A DNA stretch of 64,000 nucleotides. It comes from Cryphonectria parasitica EP155. Taxonomy: Eukaryota > Ascomycota > Sordariomycetes > Diaporthales > Cryphonectriaceae. Below are positions 55,701 to 64,000 of the stretch, piece by piece (the first letter of the stretch is position 1; every line of letters starts with the position of its first letter). The translations under genes were made by a program, and so were the position numbers. The notes under the pieces were generated by a model, which ran no database searches, was not told where the DNA came from, and saw only the letters and a list, made by a program, of their open reading frames with translations. Location: positions 2,723,501 to 2,787,500 of the forward strand of contig NW_024468917.1 in NCBI RefSeq assembly GCF_011745365.1. The letters run 5' to 3'.

Positions 55701-58700
55701 AGGTGTGTCAACAGCAGACAATGGCTGATTGGTGCCGTCATTCGACACCACTGGGCGGACATCCTTTCTACATTGTTGGAGTTGGGTCACTCCACTGCCG
55801 GTGCTCTTCACACGGCTGCAAGATTTGACCATACCGAGACCGTGGAAAAGCTTCTGCTTTTCGGGGCCAAGATCAATGCCAGAGATGGCAATGGCTGTAC
55901 GCCTCTTATTGTTGCAGCCCAGTTTAAACACATTGGAATTGTGAAAACGCTTCTCCAGCATGGTGCGGACGTGTCTTGCTGCGGGGACGATGGAATTACC
56001 GCGCTCCATTACGTTGCAGTCCTGGTAGACGATGGCGCAGAAATAGCTGAAGAGCTGCTAAACAAGGGTGCGGATATCGAAGCAACGTGGGCATCACGCA
56101 CACCACTCCACGAGGCAGCAAGGGCTGGATCAGAGAAAACAGTCACCGTACTCCTTGATCATGGCGCAAACAAAGAAGCGAAGACAGACGCAGGTCAAAC
56201 GCCTCTACTGCTCTGTGCAAAAGAAGGCAGCCCAGATGTCGCACGCGTGCTTCTAAGGAAAGGGGCAAATATCACGGCCATCACCGCTAACTCTATCACA
56301 TCTCTTCATTACGCAGCCAGGAGGACGTCGGTCGAGATTTTCTCTCTTCTCTTGCAAAGTCCATTGGCTAAGAAATTGGTCAACCATACTGATTCGGAGA
56401 TGTACACACCGTTGTCTGATGCAGCGTACTTCGGTCGTACCGATTGTGCAACCAGGCTGCTCGATGAAGGAGCGGACGTCAATCTGGCCAATAGACAGGG
56501 TCGAACACCAATGCTGATCGCTCTGAGGAAAGGACATTTCTCACTTGCTCAGATGTTTGTCGATGTCTACAAGGCCAACCCGAAACACACTGATAGAGAA
56601 GACGCAACAGGAATGCACATGATAGCCAAATGTGGTCAGGCCGAGCATATCGAAACGCTGTTGTCATGGGGTATTGAGGCATTCGCCCCAGATGATTATG
56701 GAATGACAGCACTCTACTATGCGGTGGAGTCGAATGATGTACGGTTTGTGGAAAGCTTTGTCAAAACGGTTCCTGCTGAGGAATTGTTTGAAGAGGGACA
56801 AGACCAAAACTGTTTGGGTGAGATTATGTCCTTTCTTGTTGCCTCATTTTAGCGGGACTCTGCTGTCTCAAAATTGTGTGGGTGTGCAAGTTCATGAGGG
56901 AAGAAGTGCTCGAAAAAGTGGCTCTCTATACCTAAATTATGAGCTAAGCTAACAGGAACCTCAGTATGTGATCAGAAAAATCCCATCTCCTCTTGCATTC
57001 CCAACTTCATTGGGCACTTCGCCATCGGGCGGATAGCTATCTATCAGCACAGGTTAAGTTTCGAGTCAGGCACTAACAGATGGGTCAAATTAAACTGTAC
57101 AGCTTCACCTCGCCTCTGAAAGAGGCTATGATGAGATCGTCAAATGTCTGCTGGAATGGTGTCCTGAATTGGGGCTCTCAGAGGATCCGGACGGGGAGCT
57201 CGCTATCCACCGAGCAGCAAAAGCGGGACACGTTGAATGCATCAAACATCTCTGTAATCCCGATGTTATTAACAGACCTGGGAGAAACGAGAACGGTCAA
57301 ACGGCACTCCACTACGCCGTCATCGAGGATAACCTCACTTTAGTGCAGTACCTCTTGGAGCACGGGGCCAATGTCAACGGCGGGGATCAGTCTAACGAGC
57401 TCCTCGACTCCCCATTGATAAAGGCATTAGAGAAGAGAAGTGAAGATATTTGCAACGCCCTTCTGGATAAGGGGGCTGATCTGGAAGCTGCCGATGAAGA
57501 GAAATGGAGGCCGCTTCACTTCGCAGCATATCAAGGTCGCTTGTCACTGGCGCGCCGGCTTGTGGATTCGGGCTGTGAACTCGAGCCTCTCAGCGACGAA
57601 GGAAAGACTCCTTTCTACTATGCCCTCGACGGAAATCACTCAGAGATGATTCAATTTCTTTGGGACCGGGGACTCCAAGATTTGACTGTCCAGTCATCCT
57701 CCGCAGGCTGGACGTACGCCCATATAGCCGCTCAGCGGGGACGATTTGATATTCTCCGTAAGCTGTCTGAAAAAGACAAATCAGTCCTCCTAAAGACAGA
57801 TCTTTTCGGTGAAGACCCGTTAGGTCTTGCAGCGGAGTCAGGTGAATACTTCATTGTCGAGTTCTTGATCCGATCCGGACTTCCGCCAGATGGGCTACAG
57901 AACTCGAAAGCAACCCCATTGATCTCAGCGGCGCGTGCGGGAAATTTCAGAACAGTCACAACACTCTTGGAACATGGAGCTGCAGTCAATAAGACAGATG
58001 AATTTCTGCGCACAGCTTTGTCATGGGCTATCACAAGCAAGAAGTTGAAGATAGCGCATGAGCTACTCAAAGCTGGAGCAAATCCTCACCTCCGAGATGC
58101 TATGGTGCGTTTGAGTGGATTTCGTTCCATCCATGTGGTAGTGACACTGATTCCAAAGATCTTGGTCATCGCCTCTGCCCCCTCCCCCTCTCCCCTCCCC
58201 TCGCCTCTTCCGATCTATTAGGACTTTGCATGTTTATCTAACTGATGGACAGGGTCTGTCCGCTTTCGACCTTGCTGTTGGCGTACCGTCTATGATGGCT
58301 CTCCTCAGTCCTTGGAATCATACCTTTCATAGTTCTCCTGAGGACTATGAGGACCGAGCTTACACTCTGGTGCGCTTCATAAGTCGGACCGCCACAGCGC
58401 TTGCGTCGGAGAGCAAGCTGCTGATCGAAAGGAAACCAATGTATGAAGCCATTTTCCGACAACCACGCCTGTATTTGCTCATCGAAGCTTTAACTCGATT
58501 AGCTCTATTGCCCCTCAGGCAATCACACCTTGTACCCGAGTCCACTCGACCCTCTAATTCTCGAGATGCTCGCACCGCTGTGCCAGTACTAAGAGCCGAG
58601 GTCTTCAGGGAGTGGAAGTTCCTTTGTGCAGATACAAGTGTTGATTTGGAATGCGATTTTTGCTGCAGCGACATCGAAGACGAGTACTATGTCTGTTCAA

Positions 58701-59914
58701 TCTGTTTCACGGGTTGCTGCAAGAGCTGCTATCTGCCCTTGGACAGGGAATATTTCCAGCCCCTCCAATTGTTGAGGCGATTAGAGAAGGACCTCATATC
58801 TGTTCTAGGAGCTCTGAAAGACCTAGCTCACCGAGACTCGAGAATCCTGGGCAAGGTGCTCTGCCAGAACAACATGCTCCAGGGATGGACTTCGCTCAAG
58901 AAACAAGAGTACGCAACATGGAACCTTGGGACTTCGTTTGCCCATTTCCAAGAGACAGACTTTGTCGGATGGGAGGCCATACAGATTATTGATCGCATCA
59001 TGGCCCTCTCGTTACATCCGGATTCGGACCTTGAAACATTCGACACTGATGCTTCGCACAGCCAAAATTCCAAAGATGATTGGGGCGACCTCACAAAGAA
59101 ATGGCAAGATATATACGCCTACTCGAATGTTGATGGGCCGCATTGCATTCCTCTACCACATTGCACACACGACAGTTTCATAAAGGTGATGCCGAAAGCC
59201 GAAGTCTCCAAGGATGACCACATCATTCTCGACTCAGATGGAAGAATTTCAACCGAAGTGTTCGACCTGCTTGCAAAGAAGTACGAGAATGCTGTGAACA
59301 GCGGAAGTCTTGACGTCGAAGCGCTTCGTTCTACACGGTTTTCTGAGCCGCTCGCCGAATACAAGACGAAAGGAGCTTTACAGTCTCTATTTTCCTTCGA
59401 GCCAACCACGGTCAACGCCATAGCTGCTGGTGAAGACAGGGCTGACGGTGCACCGGGCAGCTCGTGGGACTCGGACGGCCAGGGCAGCTCGGACGGCTCG
59501 GACAGCTCGAAGGGCTCGGACATCGATTCGAGTTTGCCCTCCTCAGATGACAGTGTCTTACCCACCCGCTCCCAATCTGGGGACAGGGTAGACATCGAGA
59601 TTGAAGAAATACTCGAGAACTTACTGGAGACCCGGGGTCAGCTTGTCAAAAAGGACGCCCTGACGGACGAGGATGATCTGGTGCTCGAGACAGCTTGGAA
59701 GATGGCCCAAGCAATAGTCTACCATGCCACGCCGCGCCCACCACTCAGAGACATTGTGGATCAGTATGTGGGCTACTCTACAGCTCCCGGAACACCAAAC
59801 TCCTCGGCGCCCAGCAGCAACGATGGAAGTAACCGCGCTTCGAGCTACGGTACAGCCAGATCGGCCTCAGCAGCGTCGTGGATAACAGAGTATGTCCGCA
59901 CGTGGAGCATTTAG
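52712..59914 (+). CDS. NLR-type protein: helical N-domain, NACHT, ankyrin repeats, ZZ-like finger
   Basis: Six exons join in frame: 52712-52815, 52888-53633, 53695-56817, 56976-57052, 57103-58104 and 58253-59914, giving about 2237 aa. Residues about 55-230 are a helical domain (PLLDFIELCRPLVDSLGDIY, AILGGIYFALDTTKRAVEY) like the Goodbye/DUF7708 domains at the N-terminus of fungal STAND proteins. The NACHT domain has Walker A GKHGSGKS (residues 340-347) and Walker B AFIVVDGLDEC (about 536), with an unusual disordered insert between them. Ankyrin repeats run from about residue 900 to 1690. A ZZ-like finger (ECDFCCSDIEDEYYVCSICF, about 1816-1845) and a Ser/Asp-rich tail follow. Such NLRs act in fungal self/non-self recognition and cell death. 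The 77-nt exon 4 and the start (alternative ATG at 52874) are the least certain parts. Confidence 0.85.
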
Positions 59915-60231
59915 TGACTCGATAATAATTGACATGCATGAACGCGAGCATTAGGCTGTGAAGGCGGCTGATGTTGAATAAAAGCAGTCCTGTGTGAAGT
60001 CAGTCCATGACACCTCCTGAATGCACCTAGCATCACTGTACGAATGTTAGGTACCTGGGGAATGCCAGCAATTGATGTAGCGTTGTTGGCTTCCAACCTG
60101 CATGTCTCTGCTGAGACTCATTTCCACGGCCCATTCCATAGATCTGGTAATGCACTAGCACTGAACAGCACGGCCATGTATCCAAGAAGTAATATTTCAA
60201 GTCTACCATCTAGAGAAGTACACATGTAAAT
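59915..60231. other. convergent 3' region between the NLR and the 433-aa gene
   Basis: About 320 bases shared by two 3' ends. Nothing else is seen. Confidence 0.6.
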
Positions 60232-61533
60232 CTACGGAAGACTCAAATGCAGGGACGCTTCCTGTAATGTATCTACTAGACTGTTCCTGACGCTCTCCTC
60301 GATCCTGATTTCGGCCTCATCCAATTCCTGGTCAATATGATCGCGCAATCCAGACTTGGCCTGTTCGATCTCAGTGTCGATCACATCTGCCACGGCTTCC
60401 GGCAATTCGTCTGCGGACCAGAATGTCGCCTGTGCTTCTGCCCAGTAGCTTTCGTTCTCTTGTCGCATTTTGTCTAGCTGCCGCTTGAAATCCAGCTTCA
60501 CATCGTCCAATTTCTCCTGGAACTCCTGTCGAAGCTCGGCGCGTATCTCCTCGCGCAGGGCCGACAACACGTCTCCTCCTATATCATGCACGTGGTCTGC
60601 CAGCTGACGTCCCACGACAGTCTCAGGAAGGGAGCCTGCTCGCCTTCGCTTTCTGGACGGACGCTGTAATTCTGTCTGCTTATCACGCCGTACCTCGGAG
60701 TCATCAAGAGGCGGGAGGGGAGGGCCTGGCTCGATCTGGTCGTATTCTGGAGGCTGTCCAGGGTCGCTAGCTGCCTCGAAGCCTCCAGTAATGAACGAAC
60801 CACCGTGACCCTTGTACAAATTGGCGATGTATGTGTGTTTGATCATCATCGTTGGTCTCGTACGTTGCTGTTGATGGGCAGATGTGGTGACGCTGGAGCT
60901 TGAGCTAGTGAGAATGGGTGTGAAAGCTCTGCATAACTGCCGCAAGTCGTTCATACTGGCCGACCTGCTCTGGAGAAACACAGTGAAGCGCTTGGAATTG
61001 GCAAGCAATCGCATCGAGTCCAGCGTGTCACCATGTTTCTTGTTTCGGGGGGTGAGAGACAGACATGGACCGACCAGGGCTGCAGGTTTATCGAGCTCGA
61101 AATGTAGGCTTGTGGCTGCTCGTTTCTTACTTTCAATGATGACATCTTCTTCTTGTTCATTCAGTATGATGCTCAGTACCCTCTCGGGAGGCAGCCAGAG
61201 GTAGACGTTAGTTTTGGAGAACGGGAGAGCCTTGAGAACAACCCTTGTGTGGAAACTGAAGAAGGCGGTGTTGGACAATGAGTCAAGATGGAAGTCCACC
61301 GAGACCCTGGCTCCATCTTCATGGCCAAGGCACTGCGACTGTGCTTGGTCTTGGTCTTGATCTTGGTCATTTTGCCACTTTATAGCAGCAGGTGCATTCA
61401 GGATATGCACGTCGCCATCGTCGCGAGATACGCCCGACAACGGTTGAACAGGCGAAGACGGCCCGATAGATTCATTTCGAGGAGTGTTGGTTGGAGAGGT
61501 CGAGGCAGCCGAGGCTGTAGACTGAGAGGCCAT
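60232..61533 (-). CDS. unnamed nuclear-type coiled-coil protein next to the NLR
   Basis: 433 aa in a single exon starting MASQSTASAASTSPTNTPRN. I do not recognise a named family, although I recall similar proteins as multi-copy in Fusarium-type genomes. Residues 1-70 are low-complexity, with a (Asp-Gln)n run. Residues about 75-215 look like a folded beta-rich domain (RVSVDFHLDSL, FSFHTRVVLKALPFSKTNVY, LWLPPERVLSI, ALVGPCLSLTPRNK, MRLLANSKRFTVFLQSR). A Pro-rich stretch with PPEY (a PPxY-type WW-binding motif) and GPPLPPLDD precedes a basic RPSRKRRRAGS, a likely nuclear localisation signal. Residues about 320-425 form a charged coiled coil (ALREEIRAELRQEFQEKLDD). It is convergent with the NLR at 317 bases. 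Function is unknown. Confidence 0.8.
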   Translation of the reverse strand: MASQSTASAASTSPTNTPRNESIGPSSPVQPLSGVSRDDGDVHILNAPAAIKWQNDQDQDQDQAQSQCLGHEDGARVSVDFHLDSLSNTAFFSFHTRVVLKALPFSKTNVYLWLPPERVLSIILNEQEEDVIIESKKRAATSLHFELDKPAALVGPCLSLTPRNKKHGDTLDSMRLLANSKRFTVFLQSRSASMNDLRQLCRAFTPILTSSSSSVTTSAHQQQRTRPTMMIKHTYIANLYKGHGGSFITGGFEAASDPGQPPEYDQIEPGPPLPPLDDSEVRRDKQTELQRPSRKRRRAGSLPETVVGRQLADHVHDIGGDVLSALREEIRAELRQEFQEKLDDVKLDFKRQLDKMRQENESYWAEAQATFWSADELPEAVADVIDTEIEQAKSGLRDHIDQELDEAEIRIEESVRNSLVDTLQEASLHLSLP

Positions 61534-63594
61534 GGGAGGAAAGATCGAGTTCGAAATCTGAAAACATGTTAATTACACGAGACCCAAAGAATCACCAAAT
61601 ATCGAAAGGCTTGGAAAAAGGCTGCTGAGCAGCAGCTCTTGGTAAAAAGAGTAGCCCCCTGTGACCGGCATTTTGGGAATGCGCGAGAGACGACAGGATC
61701 CCACCCTCCCAGGCTTTCTTTTGACGGCAGAGCAGCCTTGACTCTATAGAATGATAGAGAGAGGGGGTGTCGAGGGAGGATGGAAAGGGGGCGCCGTATC
61801 CCCACACGATCTGACCGAGCCCGACACAGAGGTATAGCCCGTCTGTATGTTCCATAGACTACTATACTCCCTCTGCCTTGCTCTGCTCCAAGAAGGTAGC
61901 GCAGTTTCGCTGGCGGCGGCATAGATTGCCCTGCTCTGCTCCTGTCTAATCCATGGGGATGAAAGTAAGCAGAACAGGACTGTCTCTGCCCCTTCCCGAG
62001 ACCCAGGGTCTTTCACCAGCCGTGAAAACGGATAGTGAGTAGAAGCCTGTCAGTCGAAATAGTCTCGGTCGCGGGTTGACTGGCTGCTTGGGCGATACGA
62101 TGGCAAGGCGAGGAAGCAATGGCATGGCAACAATCGGGCGACACGTGCGTGTCGGGCTGGTTGTCGTGTGCGGCTACCCGGCATCTAAGCTGGGCTAACT
62201 TGAATGCGCGGATACCTTTGAGTACTGACCCGAGGCGAGATGAGGATTAGGTTTCAATCCGAGCCGAGCTGGGCTGAGGCGATGGTGGCATAGTTGTGGT
62301 TGATGATGATGATGATGATGATGTTGGGGGCTCTAAGCAGAGGTGGAGTCGGGACAGTAAGAATCAGGTTCGATGGGCGTGCAGAGGAGATCAGGCGCTG
62401 AATTATGTACCAGATGGTGGATGGGACATTGGTGTGGGGACTCAGAGTGGGGTCAGCAGGGGCCAATATCTAGGGTTAGGGGTATGTGGATGCTGTTATG
62501 AACAGGGGTTCACTCATCCAGCCTATCAATTGATGAAGGAAGGGGTTGTCACTTGTTCGTATGAAGACCCTTCACAGAATGGACAGCACTGTTGATCATG
62601 ACTGCAGACTGCAATCAAAATATCGAGGTAATGCTGGATGTATTCATCTTGTCACCTACAAGTCACTTGATGCAAATTTGGCCAAAATTTCTCGCGCAAA
62701 ACCAGATCGGTTGTAATCGGAAGCAAGCCAAGGGAGTCTACAGTTGCAGTCGAGCAAATTTCTGCAATCGTTTGTGAATTACGCTATGTGATCGTTTCCT
62801 GGAAAACGGGTCATTCAATGATGACTGGACTTGCCCTGTGTTCGTTGTTTATATTTAGTAAATCGCTCCTGGGAAAAATGACAGGAGCCGTTCCGTATCG
62901 GCTCCGAGCTTCAGTTGGAATCCAATGCACACACGGTTGATGAGCGCCTCCCACAGCCACCACATGTCACTTGTTGAGTGAACCAAAAAATGCCTGGATG
63001 CCTCTCTCATCTAATGGTTAAGGCTCTTGTATGCGTCACTTTGTCTTCAGGTTCCCGTTGGATGTCCACACTCAGACGAACATCAACATGCTATCTCAGG
63101 CCCGCCGTATCCTTGCCGGAGTATGAAGACTCGTAGTGCAAGACCCTCTTCACAGTGGAGTCCCTTCTTTCACTGGCTCTGTTAACGGCTAAAGCAGCTG
63201 GTGTCTCGAGGAACCATCTTTAAATCACCAAGCTGACGTGCGATACATCGGGCTCAGAGATTCCAGCCAATGTCCAATGAAGGTCGCTTCGTATGTACCG
63301 TCTGCGGCAGAGGCAAGCTGCCCAGGGTCGTATCGTGAGTATTTACTGCATTCTAATCACCACCTGCTATGGGCAGGGAACTGTTGCGGTTAACCGTTCC
63401 GGGAAATCCGCCTCCACCCCTCGTCGGCTTCGTATTTCCGACCTTTTTTTTTCTCAAACCCCTCTCAGCTGATGCTTCCATCGCTATCCACACGTCGTTC
63501 TACGATGGTGATTCCAGGAAATTTTGACCATCCGAGGGACTGCTTATACACGGCATATTGACAAGATTTGAGACTTTCAACATTATGTGCGATT
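61534..63594. other. 2.1-kb divergent region
   Basis: It separates the 433-aa gene from the hydrolase gene. It contains an ATG-repeat microsatellite at 62300-62323 and a TAGGGTTAGGGG stretch near 62470-62481 that is too short to be telomeric. A tRNA-A-box-like string near 63010 has no matching B box or stems. No gene is supported. Confidence 0.5.
62300..62323. repeat. (TGA)n microsatellite
   Basis: About eight trinucleotide units. Confidence 0.9.
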
Positions 63595-64000
63595 TTTCGA
63601 AATATGGCGGGCGTAGTGAGGAGTGGCTTGCAGTTGAGGCAGGCTTGCCCCTCTCGTCCGTCGTGACTGGTCAAGCCGTGCTCGAACGCCGGGCATTGGT
63701 GAACAAGGGGCGCGAAGAGATAGCCGCCAGAGTCATGGAATCGCTCAGCGGCAAAGTCAGGACATACGATCACTCGATCCCAACCCGTGACGGCCAGCAA
63801 CTCGAGGCGAGAAGCTACCGATCCACTCTCGCTGGCAGTGAGGGGAAATCGCCCGTCTACATGCATCTGCATGGAGGCGGATTTCTCTTTGGTACTCTCG
63901 CATCCGAAGACGCTATCTGTGCGCGCATAGCCATCAACACTGGTGTCGTCGTGGTGAATGTGAATTATCGGCACACCCCTGAGTTCACGTACCCGACGGC
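63595..64000 (+). CDS. alpha/beta hydrolase (fold-3, HSL-like), 5' part only
   Basis: The frame opens at the ATG at 63595 (MCDFSKYGGRSEEWLAVEAG) and stays open to the window edge, so about 135 residues are seen. Residues 91-103 (VYMHLHGGGFLFG) hold the HGGG oxyanion-hole motif of hormone-sensitive-lipase-type esterases, followed by VVVVNVNYRHTPEFTYPTA, the conserved beta-strand and Tyr-Arg turn of the same family. The catalytic GxSxG serine, Asp and His lie beyond the edge. No signal peptide is visible, so a cytosolic carboxylesterase is likely; substrate unknown. The start codon fits the short N-terminal segment usual in fungal members. Confidence 0.88.

Noticed and set aside
63000..63075. 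Possible tRNA: CTAATGGTTAAGG resembles a box A
   Set aside because: The matching box B is degenerate (GGTTCCCGTT) and the acceptor and anticodon stems do not pair.

Overview
The window reads as nuclear DNA of a filamentous ascomycete, most likely a Sordariomycete. The genes carry short introns with fungal GT..AG sites and CTAAC/CTGAC-type branch points, leaders are CT-rich, and several gene families are typical of filamentous ascomycetes (DUF3176, NACHT-ankyrin NLR, Asp f 7-like secreted protein, MUG65 DysF protein, calcofluor-white-hypersensitive family). I found 18 protein-coding genes, one cut by the right edge. Exon structures were assembled by hand from frame continuity, splice consensus and family conservation. 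I found no convincing tRNA, rRNA, CRISPR or intact transposon.

Layout. 1-24.1 kb is mostly housekeeping or conserved: transketolase (+), an unrecognised 289-aa protein (-), an acidic coiled-coil protein (+), a small FAR1/WRKY-GCM1-type DNA-binding protein (+), a secreted His-rich double-psi-barrel protein (-), an EFM6-type lysine methyltransferase (-), an Axl2-like cadherin-fold membrane protein (+) and a PP2C phosphatase of the Ptc2/3 type (-). 26.3-36.2 kb holds a mitochondrial PPR protein with a KH-like segment (-), a MUG65-type DysF protein (-), a small calcofluor-white-hypersensitive family protein (+) and the splicing factor Prp6/Prp1 (-). 36.2-41.6 kb is a more AT-rich stretch around a DUF3176 membrane protein (+). 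41.6-51.8 kb holds a PXA-PX-Nexin_C sorting nexin (-), the PC4/Sub1 coactivator (+), a 3.4-kb gene-free stretch and a GABA/amino-acid permease (+). 52.7-64 kb looks accessory: a six-exon NLR of about 2237 aa (helical N-terminal domain, NACHT, ankyrin repeats, ZZ-like zinc finger, acidic/serine tail), a convergent unnamed 433-aa nuclear-type coiled-coil protein (-), and the start of an alpha/beta hydrolase (+).

How the genes relate. Most are independent monocistronic genes of core metabolism, splicing, transcription, mitochondrial expression, polarity and signalling. The most interesting part is the NLR and its neighbours, which may be a self/non-self or stress-sensing locus. Second is the pair of domain oddities: a FAR1-type DNA-binding domain with no transposase, and a KH-like segment in a PPR protein.
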